Notes: a model not told the origin generated them from the letters alone. Numbered from the stretch's first letter, positions 36,268 through 45,978 are shown. The stretch: DNA of 64,000 bases from an uncultured Legionella sp. (GCA_902168255.1 CABHON010000001.1:124001-188000); one strand, 5' to 3'. Translations and numbers: made by a program.

Positions 36268-36906
36268 TCATACTACCTCAAACCGCCCCATTAATCGTGA
36301 ATAAAGGGCTTTTACTGTTTCAGGTTTTGCTTTATCAGGAGATCCTGAGTTGAATGGCGGTTCAGGATCATATTCTAATCCTAACTGAATAGTTTCTGCG
36401 ATATTTTGGCCACAAAGTTTAGCAGCTAACAATAAGCCCATATCAATACCTGCAGAAACACCGGCCGATGTCATTACTTTGCCTGTTTCTACTATACGTT
36501 TTGATACAGGAATAGCGCCAAATAACTTTAAACGCTCGACTACTGCCCAATGACTAGTTGCTGGTAAACCTTTCAATACTCCTGCAGCCCCTAAAATTAA
36601 ACTTCCTGTACATACTGAAGTTGTCCATGTCGTTGTTTCATGAATCTCTTTAATCCACGATAAAATTTCTGGAAAATCTCTCAGTGTGGTAGCGGTACCG
36701 GCTCCAGGAATTAATAATACATCTGTTTTAGTTATTTCATGAATGGATTTTTCAGCACCTAAAGCAAGCCCTGAACAAGTAGTAATTTTACCGGCATTTA
36801 AGGCTACTCGATTAACTGAAACATCAGGTAACCGAGAAAGAATTTCATAAGGACCAATAGCATCTAACGCCGTCATTCCTTCATAAAATAAAAAGGTAAT
36901 GTTCAT
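36268..36906 (-). CDS. DJ-1/PfpI-family protein, isonitrile hydratase-like
   Basis: A 212-residue class I glutamine amidotransferase-like protein of the DJ-1/PfpI superfamily. The nucleophile elbow is TSVCTGSLILGAAGVL (Cys near residue 99), followed by ATSHW. The N-terminus MNITFLFYEGMTALDAIGPYE carries the conserved Glu or Asp. This pattern matches Pseudomonas isonitrile hydratase and the ligand domain of GlxA-type regulators, but no AraC DNA-binding domain is attached. The substrate is unproven. Confidence 0.85.
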   Translation of the reverse strand: MNITFLFYEGMTALDAIGPYEILSRLPDVSVNRVALNAGKITTCSGLALGAEKSIHEITKTDVLLIPGAGTATTLRDFPEILSWIKEIHETTTWTTSVCTGSLILGAAGVLKGLPATSHWAVVERLKLFGAIPVSKRIVETGKVMTSAGVSAGIDMGLLLAAKLCGQNIAETIQLGLEYDPEPPFNSGSPDKAKPETVKALYSRLMGRFEVV

Positions 36907-37032
36907 TAACGCACCTCTAAAGTATTTCTCTAGGGAGATAATATACGCTGCTTACCAAGTTCATGTAAATAGCGTAGAATCTACCCAATATACTAATATG
37001 GCAAGTAAAAATTTATAATAAAGAGGTTAAAC

Positions 37033-37860
37033 ATGCCTAAAGTAGCCGCTATTCAAATGACATCTACAAGCGATGTTCAGCATAATTTTTATGTTGTTGA
37101 AAAATTATTGCAAGAAGCTGCTGATTTAGGAGTAAAACTAGCTGTCTTGCCAGAAATGTTTCCTCTTCAAAGTCCAGAAGCATGGGGCAAGCTTACTATT
37201 GCCGAATCGTTGGGAAATGGCCCTATTCAAGAATTTTTATCTCAGCAAGCAAAAAAACACCATGTATGGATTGTTGGAGGTACCATTCCCATAAAAACAA
37301 ATAATCCTAAGAAAGTGTATGCAGCATCCTTAATATTTGATGATAACGGGTACCAAATCGCTTGCTACAATAAAATTCATTTATTCGATGTGATTATTAG
37401 CAAACAAGAGAAATATCGTGAATCGGAAACAACTGAACCGGGGAATATTCTTAGTTTAGTTGATAGCCCTGTTGGAAAATTAGGGCTAGGTGTATGTTAT
37501 GACATTCGTTTTCCCGAAATGTTTCGTTGCCTCTTTAATCAAGGCGCTGAAATTTTTGCTATACCTTGTGCTTTTACAGAAAAAACCGGTAAAGCGCATT
37601 TTGAAGTTCTCATGCGCGCTAGGGCGATTGAAAATTTTTCTTACGTAATAGCAGCCTGTCAAACAGGCGACCATGGTAATGGGAGGCGCACTTATGGACA
37701 TAGCATGATTATTTCTCCCTGGGGAGAAATTTTAGATAAATTGGAAGCAGAAGAAGGACTCGTTGTTGCTGATATTGATTTATTATTCTTAAAAAAAATT
37801 CGTGCCGATATATCAATAGAGAAACATCAGAAAATGAAGTTGAATAAATGGACTACCTGA
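37033..37860 (+). CDS. Carbon-nitrogen hydrolase (Nit1/omega-amidase-like)
   Basis: A 275-residue nitrilase-superfamily amidase. The catalytic triad is visible: Glu in VLPEMFPL (about residue 43), Lys in YNKIHLFD (about 115) and Cys in GVCYDIRFPEMFR (about 156). The pattern is close to Nit1-type deaminated-glutathione amidases, which repair glutathione deaminated by transaminases. The exact substrate is inferred. A ribosome site GAGG lies 8 bases upstream. Convergent with the YgjP-like gene, 4 bases apart. Confidence 0.87.
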   Translation: MPKVAAIQMTSTSDVQHNFYVVEKLLQEAADLGVKLAVLPEMFPLQSPEAWGKLTIAESLGNGPIQEFLSQQAKKHHVWIVGGTIPIKTNNPKKVYAASLIFDDNGYQIACYNKIHLFDVIISKQEKYRESETTEPGNILSLVDSPVGKLGLGVCYDIRFPEMFRCLFNQGAEIFAIPCAFTEKTGKAHFEVLMRARAIENFSYVIAACQTGDHGNGRRTYGHSMIISPWGEILDKLEAEEGLVVADIDLLFLKKIRADISIEKHQKMKLNKWTT

Positions 37861-37864
37861 GGTA

Positions 37865-38566
37865 TTAAAATTTTAAACATCGTAATTCTTTTTGATACAC
37901 TCGCCAATCCGGCATAAATTTATCCATAAATGCCTTAAAACGATAATTGTGGGAAGCTTCCAACAAATGCACCATTTCATGTATAACGATGTATTCAATG
38001 CATGCCACTGAACGCTTTGCTAACTCTAAGTTAAATCGAATTTTTCCTGTTCGATAACTACAACTTCCCCAACGTGTTTTCATTTTACGGATAGAAAATT
38101 GCGAAACTTTTACCTGCATCACCGGTTCCCATTTTGCAATAAGAATAGCAAGTATATTTTTCAGTTCCGTTTTATACCAATATTCAAGAAGCATTTGCCT
38201 TTTTTTCGAACAAAAATCGGGATGAATATGCAACACAATTGCATTATCTTCTAATTTTACCCTGGAAGAATCGTAATAATTTTCTATTCTCAACCCATAA
38301 CTTTTACCACAAAAATAATGCCTTTCCCCCTCTATAAATTTTAAATCTAATAAATTAGCATTAACGTTCTGTCGGTTTTTTTGTATCCATTCCAATTTGG
38401 AGAAAGCAAAATCATAAATAAACTTAAAACTCATTCGCAAGGGTGCGGATATGTGCACTTTCCCATCTGAATGACGCACTCTTAAATGTATGTTTTTTAT
38501 ACGTTTTTTCGTCACTTCAATGTCAATATCATGCAGTTGGAAGGTTTTAGTAACCTGTATACTCAT
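37865..38566 (-). CDS. YgjP-like (DUF45/SprT-type) metal-dependent hydrolase
   Basis: A putative zinc metallopeptidase. From the ATG at 38566 it has 233 residues, the family norm; a start at 38635 would add a segment without homology. The metal site is VIHEMVHLLEASHNYRFKAFMDKFMPDW (HExxH plus distal His, about residues 181-208). The preceding MKTRWGSCS and IRFNLELAK are also family signatures. Cytoplasmic; substrate unknown. Confidence 0.85.
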   Translation of the reverse strand: MSIQVTKTFQLHDIDIEVTKKRIKNIHLRVRHSDGKVHISAPLRMSFKFIYDFAFSKLEWIQKNRQNVNANLLDLKFIEGERHYFCGKSYGLRIENYYDSSRVKLEDNAIVLHIHPDFCSKKRQMLLEYWYKTELKNILAILIAKWEPVMQVKVSQFSIRKMKTRWGSCSYRTGKIRFNLELAKRSVACIEYIVIHEMVHLLEASHNYRFKAFMDKFMPDWRVYQKELRCLKF

Positions 38567-38715
38567 TGTTTTTCTTAAAGCTGTATTTCTGGACTCTATA
38601 TAATACCTTTTTTGAGGCCCTATTTTAACCTCCACTACAAAAAAACTATATGCTTTGCAAAGGTCGTCATTGATTCATATAATAGCCGCACATTTAATTA
38701 AAAAGAAAATATAGT

Positions 38716-39774
38716 ATGTCTATCTTATTTGAGCCCATTACAATAGGTGATTTAACCTTAAACAACCGCATTATCATGGCACCCTTAACCCGCTGCCGTG
38801 CAACAGAAGAGCGCACTCCGAATCCATTAATGGTGGAATATTATACCCAACGTGCCACCTCTGGTCTTATTATTACAGAAGCTACATCAATCTCTCCCTT
38901 GGGTGTGGGTTACCCTAATACCCCAGGCATTTGGTCTGAAAACCAAATTGACGGATGGAAATCAGTCACTCAGGCAGTCCATGAAAAAAAAGGTAGAATA
39001 TTTTTACAACTTTGGCATGTAGGACGCATTTCTGATCCTATATATTTGGATGGGAAGCAACCGATATCATCGAGTAACATTGCCGCTGAAGGACATCCGA
39101 GTCTTTTACGTCCTATTCGTTCTTTTGTTGCACCCAGACCGCTAGAATTGAACGAGATTCCATCTGTTATTGCAGAATACAAACAGGCTGCTATAAATGC
39201 TAAAATTGCTGGGTTCGATGGTGTAGAAATTCATGGTGCTAATGGATATTTATTAGATCAATTTTTACAAGATAATTGTAATAAACGAACTGATATGTAT
39301 GGAGGTTCCCTTGAAAATCGTGCCCGCCTTATGTTGGAAGTAACTGATGCCGTTATCGACGTCTGGGGAGCAGGCCGTGTTGGCATGCACCTAGCACCGC
39401 GTTGTGATTCTCATTCTATGGGCGATTCTCATCCTGTCCAAACGTTTAGTTATGTCGCTGCCGAATTAGGAAAACGTGGCATCGCTTTTATTTGTTCCCG
39501 CGCCTCATTAGGCGAGGATAACCTCGCTAAAACCTTAAAAAATGCCTTTGGAGGACCTTATATTATTAATCAAGGAATTTCTCAAGAAGAAGCAGAAAAA
39601 GAAATAATAGCGGGTCACGCCGATGCAGTCGCGTGGGGAAAATGGTTTATTGCAAATCCTGATTTGCCTGAACGTTTTGCTTTAAAAGCAACGTTAAATG
39701 AACCTAACCCAGAGTTATTTTATGGTGGTGGTGAAGCAGGTTACACAGATTATCCTACTTTAAAAAACTTATGA
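38716..39774 (+). CDS. nemA: Old-yellow-enzyme family alkene reductase (NemA-like)
   Basis: FMN-dependent ene-reductase that reduces activated C=C bonds and nitro compounds. It has 352 residues in a TIM barrel with LFEPITIGDLTLNNRIIMAPLTRCRA, LWHVGRISDP, the active-site region GFDGVEIHGANGYLLDQFLQDNCNKRTDMYGGSLENRARL, and GHADAVAWGKWFIANPDLPERF. The usual HxxH/N pair is seen as HGAN. Its stop overlaps the MFS transporter start (ATGA), so the two are translationally coupled, perhaps as a detoxification and export unit. Confidence 0.92.
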   Translation: MSILFEPITIGDLTLNNRIIMAPLTRCRATEERTPNPLMVEYYTQRATSGLIITEATSISPLGVGYPNTPGIWSENQIDGWKSVTQAVHEKKGRIFLQLWHVGRISDPIYLDGKQPISSSNIAAEGHPSLLRPIRSFVAPRPLELNEIPSVIAEYKQAAINAKIAGFDGVEIHGANGYLLDQFLQDNCNKRTDMYGGSLENRARLMLEVTDAVIDVWGAGRVGMHLAPRCDSHSMGDSHPVQTFSYVAAELGKRGIAFICSRASLGEDNLAKTLKNAFGGPYIINQGISQEEAEKEIIAGHADAVAWGKWFIANPDLPERFALKATLNEPNPELFYGGGEAGYTDYPTLKNL

Positions 39775-41141
39775 TTATTCCTTGGATTGTCGCCATCGGC
39801 ATGTTTATGGAAATGTTGGACAGCACGATTGTGGGTGTTGCCATTCCCACTATTGCCCATGCCTTTAATATCAATCCAGTCGATTTAAAATTAGCGTTAA
39901 CCAGTTATTTAATCACGCTCGCTATTTTTATTCCTATTAGTGGTTATGTGGCGGATCGTTTTGGTGAGAAAAAAACATTTAGTTTCGCTTTGATCATTTT
40001 TTCAATTGGTTCATTTTTATGTGCTTTATCAACCAATCTCCCTGCCCTCATTCTCTGCCGGATTATTCAGGGAATTGGTGGTGCTTTAATGACGCCAGTT
40101 GGGCGTTTATTAATTTTACGGAATTATCAAAAAGCAGATTTTATTAAGGCCATGAACATTGTGATTGTCCCCAGTCTCCTAGCACCAGCCCTAGGTCCCA
40201 CAATAGGTGGCTTGATTTTACATTACTCCAATTGGACAACCATTTTTTGGATCAATGTGCCTATCGGCTTTCTTGGCTTACTAGCCGCATGGCGCTTTTT
40301 ACCACCAGACATCCACGAAAAAAAATCACCCCCACTTGATTTAAAAGGTTTTATTTTATTTGGCCTTGGTATTTCTACGTTAACTTTTTCTATGGCTGTT
40401 CTCGGGGATGCCTTTTCTCATCTTAATGTGGCGATTATATGGTTTATTACTTCATTATTTTTTCTAGGCGGTTATTACTTTCATTATCGTAAAAGCACAT
40501 TTCCTATCGTTGATTTATCATTATTTAAAAATGAGCTTTTTTCCATAAGCCTTACCATTGGTTTTTTTAGTCGCTGTGCAACCGGCGCCATTATTTTTTT
40601 ATTGCCATTATTGCTGCAATTAGTTTGGCATGATACACCGTTACAAAGCGGTATGATGTTTTTTCCTTTTGCCTTGGGAATGATGTGCTCAAAGTTATTA
40701 TTTATTCGCTACTGGCTACAGCATTATGGCTTTCAAAAAATATTATGGTGGAATGGTATAGGATTAAGCATGACGCTTTTCTTTTTATCTCATTGGAGTA
40801 CGCCAGGGTCTCACATTGAATTAGGTATATGTTTGTTTATTTTAGGTATGCTGATTTCGCAACAATACACACTGCTTGCCACATTAACCTATTTTGATAT
40901 GAGTAAGGAAAAATATAGTCAAGCCACCAGTTTGGTTGGCACCCAAATGCAATTCTCAATTGGTGTCGGTATTGCTTTTGCTGCTATCTTATTACATCTT
41001 TTATCGCTTTGTTTTAATTTACCCATATTTTCTTCGCCTGTTTTTCGTACTATTTTCATTATTTTTAGCCTAATTATGCTAATAACTTTACCCTTTGTTC
41101 GTAAGATATCCCCTGCTCTTTCTTTGCTATCCGAAAAATAA
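39771..41141 (+). CDS. MFS multidrug efflux transporter, DHA2/EmrB type
   Basis: A drug:proton antiporter in the inner membrane. The 456 residues carry about 13-14 hydrophobic helices. Family motif C-like and A-like sequences are visible: MEMLDSTIVGVAIPTIAHAF in helix 1, SGYVADRFGEKK (motif A), CRIIQGIGGALMTPVGR, and LAPALGPTIGGLI (motif C). It overlaps nemA by 4 bases. No EmrA or TolC partner is next to it. Confidence 0.9.
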   Translation: MIIPWIVAIGMFMEMLDSTIVGVAIPTIAHAFNINPVDLKLALTSYLITLAIFIPISGYVADRFGEKKTFSFALIIFSIGSFLCALSTNLPALILCRIIQGIGGALMTPVGRLLILRNYQKADFIKAMNIVIVPSLLAPALGPTIGGLILHYSNWTTIFWINVPIGFLGLLAAWRFLPPDIHEKKSPPLDLKGFILFGLGISTLTFSMAVLGDAFSHLNVAIIWFITSLFFLGGYYFHYRKSTFPIVDLSLFKNELFSISLTIGFFSRCATGAIIFLLPLLLQLVWHDTPLQSGMMFFPFALGMMCSKLLFIRYWLQHYGFQKILWWNGIGLSMTLFFLSHWSTPGSHIELGICLFILGMLISQQYTLLATLTYFDMSKEKYSQATSLVGTQMQFSIGVGIAFAAILLHLLSLCFNLPIFSSPVFRTIFIIFSLIMLITLPFVRKISPALSLLSEK

Positions 41142-41272
41142 AGAATAACAAAACCTACAAACAGGATATTGAAAAAATACAATGGTGAAAGAATTTTTCG
41201 CGAATCTTTTTTACTCAGCCTGCAATGCCATTACCCATTATTGTAATAGAAAAAATGATTATAAAAATAAAA

Positions 41273-41584
41273 CTAAATATTCGCCTGAATATACTCTTGA
41301 AACTCAAGAGAGCTTTTTACAGTGCCGGTTAGAATGGCTGGTAGCGCATAAGAATGGTGGTTCTCAAGCCATGTTTTTAACTCATTTAGGCGCGCTGAAA
41401 CTGTTTTAAATAATAATAAACATTCCGAAGATTTTTCTACTTTACCTTCCCACATATAAACTGAAATAGCTTGTGGAATAATGTTCACACAAGCTGCATA
41501 TTTTTCGGTTACAGCTTTTTCGGCTAGCTTTTCTGCTGCTTCTAAAGAACCAACTGTTGTATAAAGTAATGCAATCTCATTCAT
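41273..41584 (-). CDS. cutA: CutA divalent-cation tolerance protein
   Basis: A 103-residue trimeric ferredoxin-like protein linked to copper tolerance in E. coli, though its biochemical role is unsettled. Typical motifs are YTTVGSLEAAEKLAEKAV, KYAACVNIIPQAISVYMWEGKVEKSSECLLLFKT and HHSYALPAIL. It is complete and of normal length. It stands between the convergent MFS gene and rhlE. Confidence 0.93.
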   Translation of the reverse strand: MNEIALLYTTVGSLEAAEKLAEKAVTEKYAACVNIIPQAISVYMWEGKVEKSSECLLLFKTVSARLNELKTWLENHHSYALPAILTGTVKSSLEFQEYIQANI

Positions 41585-41705
41585 TTGTATCTCACTGTGC
41601 TATAAGCAAAAAATTGCAGAATATTTTAAATCCACCCCTCATTAAAATCTATCAGAATGGTTCCCCTTTGTTAAAGGGGAACCTACTCCCAATATCATTT
41701 TGCAA

Positions 41706-42932
41706 CTAGTGACGAGTTCTTCGGCGACGAGCTTGACCTTGGCCATGTCGTTGAGTTGCGCCACCATTTCCCCCACCGCGTTTCAAAGGTTTAGGAGCAA
41801 TAGTGGGATCGGGTTCAAATCCGGGAATAATTTCTTCTTGTAATTTGACTTTAATAACTCGTTCAATATCGCGTTGCAATTTAAGTTCGTCAACGCACAC
41901 AAGCGAGATAGCATGACCTTCTTTTCCGGCTCGACCAGTTCGTCCAATACGATGCACGTAATCTTCGGGAACAAAAGGTAACTCATAGTTTACAACGTAT
42001 GGTAAGTCAACAATATCAATACCTCGAGCAGCCACGTCAGTAGCCACTAACACTTGTAAACTTCCTTTTTTGAAGCGATCTAATGCACGATTACGCGCCG
42101 CTTGGCTTTTATTTCCATGAATAACGCCAGAAGAAATACCACTATCATTTAAATACTCACCGACTCGATTAGCAACATGTTTGGTACGAGTAAAAACTAA
42201 CACTTGATACCAGTTTTGTTCTGCAATTAAATGCTCTAATAAATCACGTTTTTGATTGGCATTGACGGGATATACTATATGAGTAATCGAAGGTGCTGCC
42301 ACCTCATTTTTTGTTGCGGTAATTAAGGTAGGATTATTAAAAAAACCTTTCATGAGATCTTTTATTTCACCTGAAAAAGTAGCCGAAAATAATAAGTTTT
42401 GACGTTCTTTTGGTAACAACGGAAGAATGCGCTTAATATCTTTGATAAATCCCATATCCAACATGCGATCCGCTTCGTCTAATACGAGCATATTAACATG
42501 GGAAAGGCTAATCGTTCGTTGTTGAACGTGATCCAATAAGCGCCCCGGTGTGGTCACTAAAATATCTACGCCGCTTTTTAATTGCTGAATTTGAGGATTC
42601 ATGCTAACGCCACCCATCATCGCCATGGATTTCAAGTTAGAATACGCGCCATATTTACGAACACTTTCTTCAACTTGTACAGCTAATTCACGTGTGGGCA
42701 CTAAAATTAATGCACGAATGGCTGAACGCACTTTTTCTTTTTGTTGGGATAGTGTGTGTAATAAAGGCAAAACGTAGGCTGCTGTTTTTCCTGTTCCGGT
42801 ATTAGCAGCACCAATCACATCTTCACCTGATAAAATAACGGGGATTACTTGCTGTTGAATAGGTGTCGGGGTAGTATACCCACATTCCATGACCGCTCGA
42901 GAAATTTCGTCGGACAATCCAAGATTCTTCAT
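41706..42932 (-). CDS. rhlE: ATP-dependent RNA helicase RhlE-type (DEAD box)
   Basis: DEAD-box helicase that remodels ribosomal and messenger RNA. The 408 residues include the Q motif (GYTTPTPIQQQVIP), Walker A (AANTGTGKTAAY), PTRELA, GG, TPGRLLD, DEAD (VLDEADRMLDMGF), SAT, then the second domain with HRIGRTGRAGKEGHAISL. The short basic tail RHGQGQARRRRTRH is typical of RhlE. Followed downstream by cutA on the same strand, 121 bases away. Confidence 0.93.
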   Translation of the reverse strand: MKNLGLSDEISRAVMECGYTTPTPIQQQVIPVILSGEDVIGAANTGTGKTAAYVLPLLHTLSQQKEKVRSAIRALILVPTRELAVQVEESVRKYGAYSNLKSMAMMGGVSMNPQIQQLKSGVDILVTTPGRLLDHVQQRTISLSHVNMLVLDEADRMLDMGFIKDIKRILPLLPKERQNLLFSATFSGEIKDLMKGFFNNPTLITATKNEVAAPSITHIVYPVNANQKRDLLEHLIAEQNWYQVLVFTRTKHVANRVGEYLNDSGISSGVIHGNKSQAARNRALDRFKKGSLQVLVATDVAARGIDIVDLPYVVNYELPFVPEDYVHRIGRTGRAGKEGHAISLVCVDELKLQRDIERVIKVKLQEEIIPGFEPDPTIAPKPLKRGGGNGGATQRHGQGQARRRRTRH

Positions 42933-43089
42933 ATTTTTCCTGTATTTGTTTAAAAGCTGACCAGTTTACCACACTTTATGCTTTTTAACCAAAATTCCTA
43001 AACCCGAACTACTTACCTCTATAACAATAGGGGATTACCATGGAAACGTGCTAAAACCTATTTTCATTTTTCTTGAAGTGGAATGAATA

Positions 43090-43302
43090 GACTTCTTTCC
43101 AAATCCACTTATGCACGAGAAATTGGAGGAGACTCGGAGCACACACAAATCGGCAGGAAAGCCGATTTGCACAGGCACTGGCTGAAAGCCAAGGTTCAAG
43201 GATAGACCGAGTGAAAACCGGCGTGTACACGCGAGTACATGAAGATTCGAGCACCGAATCGAGAACAAGTTCTCCGCAAAAGTAGGGTTTGGAAAGAAAT
43301 CT
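43090..43302. repeat. 213-bp inverted-repeat element, variant copy B
   Basis: Terminal arms of about 17 bases (GACTTCTTTCCAAATCC and GGTTTGGAAAGAAATC) with two or three mismatches. The interior contains GTGTACACGCGAGTACATGA, which matches the GTGTAC..AGTACATGA core of the 123-bp elements at 8.8, 47.4 and 50.4 kb. It is therefore a longer, divergent relative or a composite. Several nested small palindromes (AAATCGGCAGGAAAGCCGATTT) are visible. Non-coding. Confidence 0.65.
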
Positions 43303-43308
43303 AATAAA

Positions 43309-43336
43309 AATATGAGCACTTATTCGTGCTCATATT
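43309..43336 (-). terminator. Rho-independent terminator of the 312-residue gene
   Basis: Perfect 11-bp stem (43309-43319 with 43326-43336, AATATGAGCAC/GTGCTCATATT) and a 6-base loop. On the minus strand it is followed by TTTTTATT. It lies about 30 bases past the stop codon at 43368. Confidence 0.8.
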
Positions 43337-43367
43337 CCTCGCATCTTATTAAGCTGTTAGTTTACTT

Positions 43368-44306
43368 TCAGCAACTCAAAATGGGGCGTCGTGGGAGCAA
43401 CGCTTGGTTAGAGAGAACACTGCTAAGAAATTTTTCCATACTATTATTACCTTCATAAGATGACAATATAGATTGTGTATCTTGGGCTTGGCTCAATGTG
43501 TCATTAATCAATGTATATAATGTCCCGCCCTTAAGCGCCTTAATTTTCATTATGTCTGCTGAGGATAATTGGTCATCTTGACCAATTTGTGTATTATCTT
43601 TAATGGCGGCTAATAAGTTAATTAGCTTTGTTTTCAACCCTTCTTTATCTTCTAACTTATAAACATGAAGGCTAAAAAAACCCAAACGTCGAGAAGAAGT
43701 TGTCGGCTTGTAGGATTGAATTTTGTCGATCACAGCCTTAGCTAGTTTTTTTAACGAGTCATTGATAGCAACATCTAAAGAAACACCAGAAAATGAATCT
43801 TGTGTGCCTTCCAAAAGAGTATGTGCATCATCATTTTTACTCTCAGAATCTCTTGGGGTAAGAATACGAACACCCCCTGTATGAAGAGTTTGCGTTTCCG
43901 TTCCTTCTTGAGAAATTTTAGGGCTAACACAAGATTCGGGGGCAAAAGCTTGTGTTACCTCCAGATCTTCTCCATAAGTACTTTGCCACCGTGCATCTTC
44001 TTTTTGTCGCATTATGTTTTTAAACAATGCGATGTTAGGAAGATTAATATTCTCAATCGGCTTGACAGGTTCTATATAAGAAAATATGGGGGCTTTCTCT
44101 TTATCTGGGTTTATAAAATATACAGTTCCATCCTCATCGATATAAAAGTTTGTGTTATCATTTTTGTCATCTTTCTCATTTAGGTTGAGAGAAAAAATGA
44201 AATTTTCATCTTCTTTTTTTAGTACTGTATATTTTTCCAGCATTTCTTTCAGTTCCCTGTCTGACTCATCCTGTTCAGCATACAAAGCAAATAATATTGT
44301 CCGCAT
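43368..44306 (-). CDS. Uncharacterised 312-residue soluble protein
   Basis: Not recognised. There is no signal peptide and no membrane helix. The N-terminal half is acidic (ELKEMLEKYTVLKKEDENF..., NEKDDKNDNTNFYIDEDG). A Ser/Thr/Glu-rich linker follows (about residues 120-180). The C-terminal half is helical (SLDVAINDSLKKLAKAVIDKIQSYKP, KTKLINLLAAIKDNT). It has its own terminator and is a single gene. Such modular orphan proteins are common among secreted effectors of intracellular gammaproteobacteria, but no secretion signal can be shown, so this is only a possibility. Confidence 0.75.
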   Translation of the reverse strand: MRTILFALYAEQDESDRELKEMLEKYTVLKKEDENFIFSLNLNEKDDKNDNTNFYIDEDGTVYFINPDKEKAPIFSYIEPVKPIENINLPNIALFKNIMRQKEDARWQSTYGEDLEVTQAFAPESCVSPKISQEGTETQTLHTGGVRILTPRDSESKNDDAHTLLEGTQDSFSGVSLDVAINDSLKKLAKAVIDKIQSYKPTTSSRRLGFFSLHVYKLEDKEGLKTKLINLLAAIKDNTQIGQDDQLSSADIMKIKALKGGTLYTLINDTLSQAQDTQSILSSYEGNNSMEKFLSSVLSNQALLPRRPILSC

Positions 44307-44555
44307 AAATTTTTCTCAAATTAAAATATTAATTAATAAATGCAGTGATAGCGTTATCACTGTGTACTAAAAACTTGGCATTTTAGACAGAAAAAGCTCA
44401 AGTAGGATAATATTCTACCAAAATTTAATTAAAAAAATAATACCATCTTAATAATTTGATCATGTTTTTTGTTTTGATTCGCCTTTACGCTTTACGGTAT
44501 TTTTCAATGACGGTACAATTGACAAATATCTAACATAAATAGAGACTTTATTATT

Positions 44556-45977
44556 ATGACAAAAAGAGTTCGTACACGTTTTGCCCCTAGTCCAACAGGT
44601 GATTTACATGTAGGTGGCATACGTACAGCCTTGTTTTCCTGGTTATTTGCAAAACACCATAACGGCGATTTTTTATTACGTATTGAAGATACCGATTTAG
44701 AACGTTCAACAGAAGCTTTCACGCAAGGAATCTTTGCTGGTATGTCTTGGTTAGGGCTTGAGGCAGATGAAAAACCTTGTTTCCAATCCCAACGAACAGA
44801 ACATTACCGTGCAGTTATTAACAAACTCTTAGAAACGGGTCATGCCTATCGATGTTACTGCTCAAAAGAACGTTTAGAAACACTTCGTGAAAATCAAATG
44901 GCCAATAAAGAAAAACCTCGTTATGATGGCCATTGCCGTGATCAAGAACCAGTTAATTCGGATCAACCTTATGTGATACGATTCAAAAATCCCTTAGAAG
45001 GCGCTGTTTGTTTTCATGATCAAGTGTATGGTGATATTGTCGTCCAAAATAGTGAACTCGATGATTTAATTATTGCCCGCACCGACGGAACGCCAACCTA
45101 TAATTTATGTGTTGTAGCAGATGACAATGCGATGGAAATTACTCATGTTATCCGAGGCGAAGATCATGTGAATAATACCCCACGTCAAATTAATATTTTA
45201 AAAGCATTAGGAGCTGAAATTCCTGTGTATGCCCACCTCCCTATGATTCTAGGTGAAGATGGCAAAAAATTATCCAAACGTCATGGTGCAGTCAGCGTCA
45301 TGGAATTCAAAAAGCAAGGCGTTTTACCCCAGGCATTATTAAATTATATCGTACGACTAGGATGGGCTCATGGCGATCAAGAAATTTTTAGTCTTGAAGA
45401 AATGATTCAATATTTTGATATTCAAGCAGTAAATCGTTCTGCCGCTGCTTTTAATTATGAAAAGCTGTATTGGCTCAACCAACATTATCAAAAAACATTG
45501 CCTGCCAATGAAATTGTGCCTGAGCTTGAAATACTATTTAAAGAAAAAAATATTGATGTTAATAATGGCCCGTCCTTAATGCAATTATTATCTGTACAAG
45601 CAGAACGTTGTAAAACATTAGAAGAAATTGTCAATAAAAGCCTTTATTTTTATAAAGAGGATTTAAATCAGGAAGATCGCGACGATGCAGCACAGAAAAA
45701 ATTTCTAAAACCTTTTTTAGTGCCGGTTCTGCAACAAATTAACGAGCGTTTATCCGCACTCTCCCAATGGGAGGCCGAAGCCATTCATACAATTATTACC
45801 ACAACAGCTGAAGCTTTTGAATTATCCTTAGGCAAAGTTGGCCCAGCAATTCGTGTGGCTGTTACGGGTGGTAGTGTATCACCTTCTTTGGATGTTACAT
45901 TAGCCCTGCTCGGGAAAACACGTGTAATAAATCGAATAGAAGAAACTATTATATTGTTAAAAACAATGGAGGCTTAA
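44556..45977 (+). CDS. gltX: Glutamyl-tRNA synthetase
   Basis: Class I aminoacyl-tRNA synthetase charging tRNA-Glu. It has 473 residues. The HIGH-equivalent is FAPSPTGDLHVGGIRTAL (about residues 7-24), and the KMSKS-equivalent is KLSKRHG (about 242-248). A zinc site is suggested by CYCSKE...GHC (about 101-130). The all-helical anticodon domain at the C-terminus is complete. It is discriminating or non-discriminating, not decidable by eye. It is followed after one base by the secreted-protein gene at 45979 and then ugpQ, likely one operon. Confidence 0.97.
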   Translation: MTKRVRTRFAPSPTGDLHVGGIRTALFSWLFAKHHNGDFLLRIEDTDLERSTEAFTQGIFAGMSWLGLEADEKPCFQSQRTEHYRAVINKLLETGHAYRCYCSKERLETLRENQMANKEKPRYDGHCRDQEPVNSDQPYVIRFKNPLEGAVCFHDQVYGDIVVQNSELDDLIIARTDGTPTYNLCVVADDNAMEITHVIRGEDHVNNTPRQINILKALGAEIPVYAHLPMILGEDGKKLSKRHGAVSVMEFKKQGVLPQALLNYIVRLGWAHGDQEIFSLEEMIQYFDIQAVNRSAAAFNYEKLYWLNQHYQKTLPANEIVPELEILFKEKNIDVNNGPSLMQLLSVQAERCKTLEEIVNKSLYFYKEDLNQEDRDDAAQKKFLKPFLVPVLQQINERLSALSQWEAEAIHTIITTTAEAFELSLGKVGPAIRVAVTGGSVSPSLDVTLALLGKTRVINRIEETIILLKTMEA

Positions 45978-45978
45978 T

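Larger units (their letters stand above)
42933..43367. other. Gene-free stretch between rhlE and an unknown gene
   Basis: 435 bases without a supported gene. It contains a large inverted-repeat element (43090-43302), the terminator of the gene at 43368, and the rhlE promoter region. Open frames on the minus strand within 43035-43319 follow the repeat and have no ribosome site. Confidence 0.55.

Noticed and set aside
41182-41409. A 75-codon frame on the plus strand after the MFS gene
   Set aside because: It lies mostly antisense to cutA, which is a clear gene.
43035-43319. Two Cys-rich frames of 67-94 codons on the minus strand
   Set aside because: They follow the inverted-repeat element and have no ribosome site or homology.
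44500-44560. TTGACA at 44519-44524 as the gltX -35 box
   Set aside because: No acceptable -10 box lies 16-18 bases downstream.
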